This document shows, one piece after another, positions 18,658 to 26,678 of a stretch of DNA of 47,201 nucleotides; within the stretch, counting starts at the first letter, position 1, and each line of letters starts with the position of its first letter. The DNA is from Limnohabitans sp. Rim8 (GTDB lineage: Bacteria > Pseudomonadota > Gammaproteobacteria > Burkholderiales > Burkholderiaceae_C). The stretch lies in contig CAMDFT010000015.1 in assembly GCA_945897795.1 (NCBI GenBank), forward strand, positions 1-47,201, written 5' to 3'. The position numbers and the translations under genes are program-made. The notes below the pieces were generated by a model. That model saw only the letters and a list, made by a program, of their open reading frames with translations. It was not told the origin of the DNA and did no database searches.

Positions 18658-20408
18658 AGCGCACGTCATTGGATGATTTGCTGCAGCGCATGGCGTCCTA
18701 TCTGCCCATGCGTTTCAGTGAAGGTCGGATGCCGTACCTGTTCTTCTTGGTCATCATCATGATCATCGCCATGCTGCTGATTGCGCTGGTGACGCCTTAT
18801 GACAGCGGTGTTCCGGTGCCACTGGGTTTTGCTGTCGTATTGGTGGTTTTGCTGGTGGCGTTCAGCAAGGGCATGCCCATGCCGGTGGCCGTTCACATTG
18901 GCGTGATTGCCGGGCTGACACAAGTGACGTATGCCGGTTGGATGTCGGGGGGTATTTTTTCGCCTCGCCTGGCTTGGTACACCCTGATCCCACTCATTCC
19001 CTTTTATGCCATCAGCCGCCGTGCGGGCTTGTTCTGGCTGATGGTGGTGATGGCCTTGTTGGGGGGCTTGTCGTATGCCACTTGGCATGGTTGGTTGCCG
19101 CCGCACCCCACGGTCGGTCTGGCGCAGGTGCAGTCTTCTTTTGCCAGCAACGTGGTCACGATGCTGTTGATCTTGTCGGTGGTGTTCTTGTACGACGGCC
19201 TTTACCGCAAGGCCTACAGCGAACGCCTCAGGCGCAACCAGGAATTGGAAGACACCCGCCAGGAGCTGGAGCGCACTTCGGAGTTGAGGGAGCAGTTCAT
19301 TGCGAATGTGAGCCACGAATTGCGCACGCCCATGAACGCGATTTTGGGCTTCAATGCCATGCTGCTGGGGCGGGCAAGCGACAACCCACAGGCCCTGAAA
19401 ATCCTCAACCACACACGCCAGTCGGCAGACCACTTGATGACGGTCATCAACGACGTGCTCGACTATTCGCAGTTGCAGGCGGGCAAGATCCGGGTGCAGT
19501 ACGAAACCTTTGCCCTGCACGACACGGTCAACAACGCTTTCAGCCTGTTCAATCCGCGCGTCAAAAGCATGCACTTGCAATACCGCGGTGAGATCGGTGC
19601 AGGTGTGCCTGAATGGGTCAACACCGACCGGCACCGCCTGATGCAGATTTTGGTGAATCTGTTGGGCAATGCCATCAAGTTCACGCACCAGGGCCATGTG
19701 ATTTTGCGGGTGCAATCCGATGCATTGGGTGTTCAGTTTTCAGTCCAGGACAGCGGCATCGGCATTGCCGAACACCAGAAACCCCGGATTTTTCAGCGCT
19801 TTGCGCAAGCGGGCGATGACATCCAGTCACGCTATGGTGGAACGGGCCTGGGCCTGTCGATCACCCAGCGTTTGGTCGAACTCATGGGTGGAAAAATCGG
19901 GTTTGACAGCACCTGGGGCCAAGGCTCGACGTTTTGGTTCACCTTGCCACTGACGGCACAGGCCCCACCACCACAGCCGGTCATCCTTGCCGATATTTCT
20001 ACAAACACCAACTTGCAGCGGCTGAATTTTTTGGTGGTTGACGACCACCCCATTAACCGGTTGTTGGTGGAAAAAGTGCTGACCCAACATTGGCCACACT
20101 GCAAAGTAACAGAAGCCGAAGATGGCACACAGGCCATGGTGGCCGTCCAAAAAGACCGCTTTGATGCGATTTTCATGGACATGGTGATGCCCAAGATGGA
20201 CGGCATTGAAACCACGCTGGCGCTGCGCCGCGAAATCGACGAAGCCACACGCAACACCCCAGTCTTGGGGCTGACGGCCAACGTCAACCCGCAAGATCTG
20301 GAGCGTTTCAAGGCTTCGGGTCTGAACGCGCTCATGCTCAAGCCCTTTGACCCGGTGCAACTGTGCGCCCAGATTGAACAACTGATGCTGAATCGCCGGC
20401 CAGACTGA
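18654..20408 (+). CDS. hybrid histidine kinase 4 (type B'), membrane-bound
   Basis: A 584-residue kinase paralogous to kinase 2. The N-terminus (R-M-P-Y-L-F-F) and the membrane motif S-G-G-I-F-S-P-R-L-A-W (98-108), then P-L-I-P-F-Y, match kinase 2 position by position. HisKA has His221, HATPase has N339 and G-G-T-G-L-G-L, and the receiver has Asp509. Its start overlaps the kinase 3 stop by four bases. It is the last of the four kinases; 119 bases follow before a LuxR-type regulator in the same direction. No separate HPt or receiver-containing DNA-binding protein is encoded nearby. Confidence 0.93.
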   Translation: MKRTSLDDLLQRMASYLPMRFSEGRMPYLFFLVIIMIIAMLLIALVTPYDSGVPVPLGFAVVLVVLLVAFSKGMPMPVAVHIGVIAGLTQVTYAGWMSGGIFSPRLAWYTLIPLIPFYAISRRAGLFWLMVVMALLGGLSYATWHGWLPPHPTVGLAQVQSSFASNVVTMLLILSVVFLYDGLYRKAYSERLRRNQELEDTRQELERTSELREQFIANVSHELRTPMNAILGFNAMLLGRASDNPQALKILNHTRQSADHLMTVINDVLDYSQLQAGKIRVQYETFALHDTVNNAFSLFNPRVKSMHLQYRGEIGAGVPEWVNTDRHRLMQILVNLLGNAIKFTHQGHVILRVQSDALGVQFSVQDSGIGIAEHQKPRIFQRFAQAGDDIQSRYGGTGLGLSITQRLVELMGGKIGFDSTWGQGSTFWFTLPLTAQAPPPQPVILADISTNTNLQRLNFLVVDDHPINRLLVEKVLTQHWPHCKVTEAEDGTQAMVAVQKDRFDAIFMDMVMPKMDGIETTLALRREIDEATRNTPVLGLTANVNPQDLERFKASGLNALMLKPFDPVQLCAQIEQLMLNRRPD

Positions 20409-20527
20409 CCAGCGCATCGGGAGCATGCATGGATATCCTTGATTTTCAGGATGGGGCAAACCCGCTTGGGTCTTTGCCTGGATCGTCATTTAATTCAGGA
20501 TCGATCAATTCGCCTAAAGGTAGGGTC

Positions 20528-21262
20528 ATGTACCTCAGTGGAAAGCAGACCGTTTTGCTGGGCCAGATCATGCAGACCTTGGCTGAGCCGCATGAAGAGC
20601 AGGAAATCCGTGAAATCATGGGTGACTTGGTCATGCAATTGCTGGGGGCGCAGTTTTATGCAAGTTACGTCTGGCAGCCAGATTCTTTGAGCTTTGCACA
20701 GCCCACCCAGATCAACATGGACCCCCTTAACCTGCGGGCCTATGAAAACTATTACCAGTTTCACGACCCTATCACCCCCCTGATGCAACGCTACCAGGTG
20801 GCCGTGCGTGCCACCGATGTGCTGGCGATTGAAGAGCTGAAGAAAACTGAGTTTTTCAACGACTTCCTGAACAAGGATGGCTTGTACTGGGGTGTGAACC
20901 TGTACGCCTGGCACCAGGGGCGAAACCTGGGTGACATGCGCATCTGGCGCGACAAGCGCAGGGACAACTTTACACCCGACGAGATGCGCTTGCTGGACAT
21001 GCTGCAGCCAGCTTTTGTCACCGCATTGGCCAGGGCACAGCGGCCAACCCAACGGCATGAAGTGCAACTCAACACCTTGTCTCAGCGCTTAACGCCTCGT
21101 GAGCAAGACACCGCACGCTTGGTGCTGCTGGGCATGCCAGACAAAGAAATCGCCCGGGCGTTGAATATTTCAAGCACCACGGTGCGCACGCACCTGGAAA
21201 ATGCTTTCCGTAAAGTGGGGGTGAGTAACCGTGCAGCACTGGTGCACAAGTTGAGGGCCTGA
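20528..21262 (+). CDS. LuxR-type transcriptional regulator 1 (GAF/autoinducer-like N-domain)
   Basis: A 244-residue protein with a ligand-sensing-like N-terminal domain (about 1-170) and a C-terminal LuxR HTH (about 186-244: L-T-P-R-E-Q-D, D-K-E-I-A-R-A-L-N-I-S, T-V-R-T-H-L). It has no receiver domain, so it is not a classical response regulator. Conserved with regulator 2 are R-A-Y-E-x(3)-Q-F-x-D-P-I-T-P (70-84) and N-D-x-L-x(2)-D-G-x(2)-W-G-V-N. I chose ATG 20528 because it has the Shine-Dalgarno AGGTAGGG and matches the M-Y-L-S start of regulator 2; ATG 20429 would add 33 residues. It precedes an amidase gene by 101 bases. The ligand is unknown. Confidence 0.88.
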   Translation: MYLSGKQTVLLGQIMQTLAEPHEEQEIREIMGDLVMQLLGAQFYASYVWQPDSLSFAQPTQINMDPLNLRAYENYYQFHDPITPLMQRYQVAVRATDVLAIEELKKTEFFNDFLNKDGLYWGVNLYAWHQGRNLGDMRIWRDKRRDNFTPDEMRLLDMLQPAFVTALARAQRPTQRHEVQLNTLSQRLTPREQDTARLVLLGMPDKEIARALNISSTTVRTHLENAFRKVGVSNRAALVHKLRA

Positions 21263-21363
21263 AGGCGTTACCCTCCGCAATCTTGAGGATGGTGACCAAC
21301 CGGGGGTCTGCCTAGCATGAAGAGAACGTCCATCCGGGCGTTTTAACATCCAAGGAGACCCTT

Positions 21364-22989
21364 ATGAACCCCAATGCATCACGGCGAAATTTTTTCAAAA
21401 CCACGGGCGCTGTATCAGCGGCTACCGTTTTCGGTGGTGTTGGCGTAGGTTTGACGGCTTGCGGTGGCGACTCCTCTTCCACCCCTGAAGACCCCTTGCT
21501 GGCCTTGACCGCCACCCAAGTGGTGGCCAACATCAAAAACGGCACGCTCAAAGCCGAGACCTACATGGCGGCCATGATCGCCCGCGCCAAAGCAGCCAGT
21601 GGCCTGAACGGCATGATCTTTTTGAACGAGGCTGAAGCATTGAAAGCAGCCAAAGCCGTTGATGCAGCCAAAGCCGCCGGCACCCCATTAGGAGCTTTGG
21701 CCGGCTTGCCGATTGTGGTCAAAGACAACATCAACACCAAAGACATGAAGACCACGGGTGGCACGTCATCGCTGCGCAATTTCCAGCCCACAAGCAACGC
21801 GCCCTCGGTGCAAAAACTGCTGGATGCTGGCGCCATCATTTTGGGCAAATCCAATTTGCACGAGTGGGCCTTTGGCATCACCACCACCAACTTCACGCTG
21901 GGCACCGACCAATCAGGCCTTGCAACACGTGCTGGCAAGAACCCCTATGACACGAGCCGGATTCCTGGTGGCTCATCAGGTGGTACAGCCATCGCGGTGG
22001 CTGCTCGCTTCGGGCCAGCAGGTCTGGGCACTGACACGGGTGGTTCCACCCGCGTACCGGCGTCGTTTTGCGGCATTGCAGGCTTTCGCCCTTCGGTGGG
22101 AGATGGTGGCACGGACCGCCGCTACCGCGACACCGCCAATGATGCGCTGCCCATCAGCACCACACGAGACACGGTGGGCCCCATGGCTCGAACAGTCGCA
22201 GACATTGCCCTGCTCGATGCGGTCATCACGGGTGGCACTGTTCCTACGGCCAAAGCGCTCAAAGGTCTGAAAATCGGCATTCCCGCCGCCTTCTGGACGG
22301 GTCTGGACGACAGCGTGAAGCCAGTAGCGGAAGCGGCCAAGAAAAAGCTGGCAGATGCGGGTGTGGTCTTTGTGGAGGCTGATCTGACCGGCATCATGGC
22401 GCTCAATGACTCGGTGTCTTTCCCAATTGCGCTGCACGAACCCGTCACAGCCATTCCGGCCTACTTGAATGCCAACAACGCGCCCGTTCGTACCGTTGCA
22501 GCTGTGATCGCCGGATTGGCCAGCCCTGACGTCCAAGGTGCTTTTGGTGCGATTGCGGGCGATGTGTTTGGTCCCGCCCCCGGCAATGGCGCTTATGACG
22601 CCGCCATGGTTGCCGTTACGGGTGGACGGGCACAACTGCAAAAACTTTATAAAGATTACTTTTTAGCACAAGGTGTGGAGTGCGTTTTGTTCCCCACCAC
22701 ATTGCTGGCCGCACCCAAGATCGACGCCGCCAAAGGCTCCGACAAACTCAGCTACACCGTCGGTGGTGTTGAGCAAAAGGACAAAGACACCTTTGGCACG
22801 TGTATCCGCAACACCGACCCGTGTACCAACGCCGGTATTCCGAGCCTGTCGATCCCTGCGGGTCTGACGGCAGGCGGCTTGCCTGTGGGCATGGAGATCG
22901 ATGGACCTTTGGGTTCGGACTCGAACTTGTTGGCCATCGGCATGGCCATTGAAGCGGTGTGGGGTTCGCTCAAAGCACCAGCGATCTGA
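21364..22989 (+). CDS. exported amidase 1 (amidase signature family, Tat/lipoprotein signal)
   Basis: A 541-residue hydrolase of the amidase-signature family, which cleaves amide bonds with a Ser-cisSer-Lys triad. The triad residues are visible: Lys120 in V-V-K-D-N-I, cis-Ser204 in G-G-S-S-G-G and nucleophile Ser228 in D-T-G-G-S-T-R, with the standard 24-residue spacing. The N-terminus has a twin-arginine motif (S-R-R-N-F-F-K, 6-12) and a lipobox-like G-L-T-A-C with Cys33, so the protein is probably exported folded and lipid-anchored. A strong Shine-Dalgarno AAGGAG precedes ATG 21364. LuxR-type regulator 1 is directly upstream and is the obvious candidate activator. The substrate is unknown. 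Confidence 0.9.
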   Translation: MNPNASRRNFFKTTGAVSAATVFGGVGVGLTACGGDSSSTPEDPLLALTATQVVANIKNGTLKAETYMAAMIARAKAASGLNGMIFLNEAEALKAAKAVDAAKAAGTPLGALAGLPIVVKDNINTKDMKTTGGTSSLRNFQPTSNAPSVQKLLDAGAIILGKSNLHEWAFGITTTNFTLGTDQSGLATRAGKNPYDTSRIPGGSSGGTAIAVAARFGPAGLGTDTGGSTRVPASFCGIAGFRPSVGDGGTDRRYRDTANDALPISTTRDTVGPMARTVADIALLDAVITGGTVPTAKALKGLKIGIPAAFWTGLDDSVKPVAEAAKKKLADAGVVFVEADLTGIMALNDSVSFPIALHEPVTAIPAYLNANNAPVRTVAAVIAGLASPDVQGAFGAIAGDVFGPAPGNGAYDAAMVAVTGGRAQLQKLYKDYFLAQGVECVLFPTTLLAAPKIDAAKGSDKLSYTVGGVEQKDKDTFGTCIRNTDPCTNAGIPSLSIPAGLTAGGLPVGMEIDGPLGSDSNLLAIGMAIEAVWGSLKAPAI

Positions 22990-22995
22990 CAGATG

Positions 22996-23012
22996 ACCGG
23001 CCTTGTGCCGGT
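22996..23012 (+). terminator. short GC hairpin after amidase 1
   Basis: ACCGGC (22996-23001) pairs with GCCGGT (23007-23012) across the loop CTTGT and is followed by three T's. It may be a weak first terminator, six bases after the amidase stop. Confidence 0.45.
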
Positions 23013-23023
23013 TTGAAAGAAAT

Positions 23024-23059
23024 AAAAGGCCAGGTGAGAAACCTCACCTGGCCTTTTTT
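23024..23059. terminator. strong bidirectional terminator between amidase 1 and the TTT receptor
   Basis: A perfect 15-base stem, 23024-23038 pairing with 23043-23057, with a four-base loop. The A-run on the left and T-run on the right give an intrinsic terminator on both strands, separating convergent genes. Confidence 0.92.
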
Positions 23060-23070
23060 GAAGCGCGTGC

Positions 23071-24027
23071 TCAATCGGCCGTGAAACCCGAGGCCTTGAC
23101 CACCGGTGCCCAACGCGCGGTTTCAGTGCTGATCAATGCTTGCAGGTCTTGCGGGCTGCCGCCACCGATTTCCAGGCCCATTTTGGTGAAGCGATCCTTG
23201 AGCGCCGGATTTTTCAAAGCCCGGTTCACCGCGGCGTTCAAAGTGGTGATCTGCGCGGAATCCGTGCCGCCCGGTGCGAACAAGGCAAACCAGCCCACGC
23301 CCACCAAATCTTTAAAGCCCGACTCACGCAAGGTGGGCACATCCGGGAACAGCGCATTGCGGGTCGGGCCTGAGGTGGCCAGAATGCGGCTTTTGCCTGA
23401 GCGGTGCATTTCGCCTTGGTCCACCAAGGTGTCAATGCCCAGCGTGACTTGATCGCCGATGAGGGCCGTCATCAATTGCGCGCCACCGTTGTAAGGCACA
23501 TGGGTCATGTCGAGTCCTGTTTTCTGACCGATCATGACGCCAAAGAAATGCGGCAAACTGCCTGGGGCGGGTGAACCAAATGAGCCGGTTTTGGGGTTCT
23601 TTTTGACCACGGGCACCAAGTCCGCAATGCTGCGAATGGGGCTGTCGGCCTTGACCGACACACCAAACTGAAAGTCGGCAATGTGCGCCACGGGCGCGAG
23701 GTCCTTTTGCACGTCGTAGTTGAGTTTCTTGAACACCAGCGGTGCCAGCACCGGCACCACAATCGGTGCCAGCATGACGGTGGAGCCGTTGGGCGGGGCA
23801 TTTTTCAAGGCTTCAGCGGCGATGCGTCCACCCGCACCCACGCGGTTTTCAACCACCACGGGGCGGCCCAATTCGTCTTTCAGGCGTTCGGCCAACAGGC
23901 GTGCGGCCAAATCGGCCGAGCCGCCAGCCCCAAAACCCACCAACACCTTGAGCGGCAAGGGGTCGTTGGCTTGCACCAGCCCAGACACCAACAGCAGCAC
24001 ACTGCTCAACCAAAGCTTCTTTTTCAT
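23071..24027 (-). CDS. tripartite tricarboxylate transporter (Bug/TctC) substrate-binding protein
   Basis: A 318-residue periplasmic binding protein with an N-terminal signal peptide (M-K-K-K-L-W followed by a hydrophobic stretch, cleavage probably after V-Q-A). The Bug family signatures are present: G-F-G-A-G-G-S-A-D-L-A-A-R near the start and V-P-Y-N-G-G-A-Q in the middle. Ligands of this family are usually carboxylates, sometimes aromatic or amidated. No TctA/TctB permease is adjacent, as is common for Bug orphans in Burkholderiales. Two start codons are adjacent (24030 and 24027); AAGGA sits better for 24027. It lies between the two LuxR-amidase pairs. Confidence 0.9.
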   Translation of the reverse strand: MKKKLWLSSVLLLVSGLVQANDPLPLKVLVGFGAGGSADLAARLLAERLKDELGRPVVVENRVGAGGRIAAEALKNAPPNGSTVMLAPIVVPVLAPLVFKKLNYDVQKDLAPVAHIADFQFGVSVKADSPIRSIADLVPVVKKNPKTGSFGSPAPGSLPHFFGVMIGQKTGLDMTHVPYNGGAQLMTALIGDQVTLGIDTLVDQGEMHRSGKSRILATSGPTRNALFPDVPTLRESGFKDLVGVGWFALFAPGGTDSAQITTLNAAVNRALKNPALKDRFTKMGLEIGGGSPQDLQALISTETARWAPVVKASGFTAD

Positions 24028-24213
24028 CATGGTTCCTTGAAGTTCAAAAGGTGAAAACGCAGGCGATGACTGTAGGATTTTTGGCCGACCAGCAACACCC
24101 TCAAGATTGACGGGTGGCGCGGCGCCTGTGAAACCCACAGCGGGTTATCACTCTTGACGCTGAGCGTCTGTTTGTTAACTTGAAGCCTTCATGAACAGCC
24201 AAGCCGTCCCGCC
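24028..24213. promoter_or_regulatory. divergent region with palindrome, TTT receptor / LuxR regulator 2
   Basis: A 186-base gap between divergent genes. A palindrome GACGC-TGA-GCGTC (24156-24168) ends 46 bases upstream of the regulator 2 start and could be an operator for it or for the receptor gene. Assignment is by position only. Confidence 0.45.
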
Positions 24214-24993
24214 ATGTACCTGAGCACCCAACAATCCAGACGCTTGGCGGACCTGTGTGCCGTGATGGCCTCGGATGTGAGCAAAGCGCAGCTGCTCCAG
24301 AGCCTGGCGCAACCGTTGGCGCAGTTCATGCAAGCCGACCACTTGGTGTCTCGTCAGTGGGATGCGGGCAAGAAGCAATACGCCATTTGTGCGTCTTACA
24401 ACGTCAAGCCTTCCAGGATTCGGGCGTATGAACAGCACTTCCAGTTTTGCGATCCCATCACGCCGCGCTTGCGCCAGTTGCGCCAACCGTCCCGGGTCAG
24501 CGATGTGTGTTCGGCGCAGGAACTGGAGCAATCCGAGTTTTACAACGACCACTTGCGCCAGGACGGAATTCATTGGGGTGTGAATGTTTATGCCTACCAA
24601 GGCGATGCGTGCCTGGGTGATTTGGTGATTTACAGGGCTCGAGGGCGCGAAGACTTCAGCCGTCAAGACATGGCTTGTCTGAACATCATTGCGCCAGTGT
24701 TCACGGCCGCCTTGACCAGGCTTGACGGGATGAGTGCCGCCAAGACCGGATGGATGGGCTACAACGAAGTCGAACTGACACGGTTGTTGACCGGTCGGTG
24801 CCAACTCAGCCCACGCGAAACGGATGTGGTGATGCACTGTTTGCACGGGCGCTCAGACAAGGAAATTGCACGACTGTTGCAGATAGGCTTCACCACTGTG
24901 CGTTACCACCTGGGCCACGCGTTTGAAAAACTCGGGGTGCAGGGGCGAACCAAGCTGGCCCATCAAGTCGGTCAACTTTTGAGCCAGGCTTAA
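24214..24993 (+). CDS. LuxR-type transcriptional regulator 2, paralogue of regulator 1
   Basis: A 259-residue protein that aligns without gaps to regulator 1 over the first ~165 residues (M-Y-L-S, R-A-Y-E-x(3)-Q-F-x-D-P-I-T-P at 70-84, N-D-x-L-x(2)-D-G-x(2)-W-G-V-N). It has an insertion of about 15 residues before the HTH (about 195-255: L-S-P-R-E-T-D, D-K-E-I-A-R-L-L-Q-I). It also lacks a receiver domain. It is convergent with amidase 2, and their stop codons share bases (24990-24993, TTAA). The repeated LuxR-plus-amidase pairing suggests duplication of a regulator-enzyme unit. Confidence 0.88.
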   Translation: MYLSTQQSRRLADLCAVMASDVSKAQLLQSLAQPLAQFMQADHLVSRQWDAGKKQYAICASYNVKPSRIRAYEQHFQFCDPITPRLRQLRQPSRVSDVCSAQELEQSEFYNDHLRQDGIHWGVNVYAYQGDACLGDLVIYRARGREDFSRQDMACLNIIAPVFTAALTRLDGMSAAKTGWMGYNEVELTRLLTGRCQLSPRETDVVMHCLHGRSDKEIARLLQIGFTTVRYHLGHAFEKLGVQGRTKLAHQVGQLLSQA

Positions 24994-26387
24994 ACCCCAG
25001 GCGGGCGAGGCATGGGCGGCAGGGCGCGCTCAATCGCCGCGGCCACGCGCAAAAGATGCCGATCAGAACCACAGGCCCCGTCCAGCTCCAGTCCCACGGG
25101 CAAGCCTGCAGCCGTCAAACCCACCGGAATGCTGATGCCCGGCAAACCCGCATTGCTGCCGGGGTCGGTGTTTCGGATCAGTGTTGGGAAGGTGGACATC
25201 TGCTGGCCCGACAAGGTCACTTGGTCGTCCTGACCGATCGGTGGGGCGGTCATGCGGCAAGTGGGGAAAGCCAAAGCATCCAGCCGGTGATCTGCAAAGT
25301 GGCGGGCATAAACGGCCTGCAGCTTCAGTCGCCTGGCCCTTGCCGCTGCGTAAGCCGCAGAGGTGACCCTTTCGGCCCCGAGTTGCCGCGCCAAAAGCTG
25401 GGCCACATCTGGGCTGCCGATGCCCGCCAAGAGTGCATCCATCGGCATGCCGTATTGCCTCAGATAAGCGGGAAGACTCTGCATCATTTCGAACATGACC
25501 AAAGTCGAGCCGGTTGCTGGGTTGTGCAAGTTCAGCTCTTGGACATCCAGCGGCACACATGCCACGCCCTGTCGGAGCAGTTCCTGCAAGGACTGCTCAA
25601 TGGCGGCAAGTACCTCGGGGTCGGCCCCGTCAAAAAAATCAGCACGCGGCAGCCCCAGACGCAAACCCTTGAGTGACAAATGGGGCGAGTCGCAGGGCTC
25701 ATGCGCCAGCAACCCATCGAGCCAAGCCACATCGGCCACGTTGCGCGCCATTGGCCCCACGGTGTCTTTGGTTGGCGACAAATGCAGGATGCCTTCTGAG
25801 GGATAACGCCCCGTCGTGGGGCGAAAGCCGACCACCCCACACAAAGCGGCAGGCAGGCGAACAGAAGCCCCCGTGTCGGTGCCCAGCGCCGCAGGCACCA
25901 TGCGCGCAGCCACGGCCACCGCGGAGCCACCACTGCTGCCGCCCGAAATGCGCGACGGATTCCAGGGGTTGCGGCAGGCCCCTGTGACGGCATTGTGGTT
26001 GGTGCCGCCCAAAGCCAACTCATGCAAATTGGTTTTACCTGCGATCAGGGCGCCGGCCTGAAGCAGGATATCCACCACCGGCGCGTTGCGTTTGGGTCTG
26101 GCATCCAGCAAGGCCCGAGTGCCCCCACTGGTGGGCAGATCCGTGGTGTCGATGTTGTCCTTGATTGCGATGGGAATGCCTGCCAAAGTCTTTTGGTATT
26201 CAGGGCGCACCTGATCCAGGGCTTTGGCTTGTTCGATCAATCGCTCAGGATCACGGCTGATCCAGGCATTCAGAGGGTTCAGTCGATCGGTTTGCGCAAG
26301 CAAGGCCTGCACGTACTCCAGGTGCCCGAGTTCTCGCGTGCGCAGCGCTGAGGCCGCTTTCATCAGGGTGAGTTCGAGGGGGTCCAT
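24990..26387 (-). CDS. amidase 2 (amidase signature family), cytoplasmic
   Basis: A 465-residue amidase-signature enzyme without signal peptide. The triad is intact: Lys76 in A-I-K-D-N-I, cis-Ser151 in G-G-S-S-G-G-S and Ser175 in D-T-G-A-S-V-R, 24 residues apart as in amidase 1. Its length is typical of GatA-like and aryl- or short-chain amidases; it is not GatA by context because no gatB or gatC is nearby. It has the N-A-G-L-P-G-I-S-I-P C-terminal segment seen in exported and cytosolic amidases alike. It is transcribed toward regulator 2. The substrate is unknown. Confidence 0.9.
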   Translation of the reverse strand: MDPLELTLMKAASALRTRELGHLEYVQALLAQTDRLNPLNAWISRDPERLIEQAKALDQVRPEYQKTLAGIPIAIKDNIDTTDLPTSGGTRALLDARPKRNAPVVDILLQAGALIAGKTNLHELALGGTNHNAVTGACRNPWNPSRISGGSSGGSAVAVAARMVPAALGTDTGASVRLPAALCGVVGFRPTTGRYPSEGILHLSPTKDTVGPMARNVADVAWLDGLLAHEPCDSPHLSLKGLRLGLPRADFFDGADPEVLAAIEQSLQELLRQGVACVPLDVQELNLHNPATGSTLVMFEMMQSLPAYLRQYGMPMDALLAGIGSPDVAQLLARQLGAERVTSAAYAAARARRLKLQAVYARHFADHRLDALAFPTCRMTAPPIGQDDQVTLSGQQMSTFPTLIRNTDPGSNAGLPGISIPVGLTAAGLPVGLELDGACGSDRHLLRVAAAIERALPPMPRPPGV

Positions 26388-26678
26388 ACGGCATCAAGAA
26401 TCAAAAACATCTGACTCTAGGGGGCCCTTGAAAACGTGAACACCCCCATCAATGACGGTGCGCAAAAAATCCACCGTATGCAGGCTGCGGCCGTGCTCGC
26501 CGGTACGCCTGGTCTGTCGATCCCAGCAGAGGCTTCGGCGGGCCCGTTCAAACGGCATACCGCGCAGTGCCATACTTCATTGATGCCCGTTTAGTCGCAG
26601 AAAGCTGCGCCTGACGGTGAGGCGCACGAAGACAAAAAATCCTCGTGCCAGGTACAAGGCTTCTGTGAGAAAACACCC
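26388..26678. promoter_or_regulatory. intergenic region upstream of benE and amidase 2
   Basis: A 291-base gap between divergent genes. It contains the fossil of an FAD-oxidase C-terminus (26456-26510) and a 7-bp hairpin TGCGCCT/AGGCGCA (26606-26626) about 50 bases upstream of the benE start. No complete gene is seen. Promoters for both neighbours are expected, but none is clear by eye. Confidence 0.5.
26456..26510 (-). pseudogene. fossil fragment of an FAD-linked 2-hydroxyacid dehydrogenase C-terminus
   Basis: This 55-base stretch closely matches 27976-28030 inside the intact FAD-linked dehydrogenase gene, including two uninterrupted blocks of 13 and 15 identical bases. On the minus strand both encode T-G-E-H-G-x-x-L-H-x-x-D-F-L-R-T; the fossil has R-S in place of I-G and T-V in place of K-M. 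Similarity is not visible further on either side, so it is a short relic of an old duplication or recombination event rather than a gene. Confidence 0.6.

Noticed and set aside
20528..24993. The LuxR-type genes as acyl-homoserine-lactone quorum-sensing receptors
   Set aside because: No luxI-type synthase is present and the AHL-binding tryptophans are not clearly conserved; only the D-P motif is shared.
24990..26387. Amidase 2 as GatA of the Asp/Glu-tRNA amidotransferase
   Set aside because: No gatB or gatC neighbour, and general amidase-signature features do not distinguish it; the setting is next to a LuxR-type regulator.
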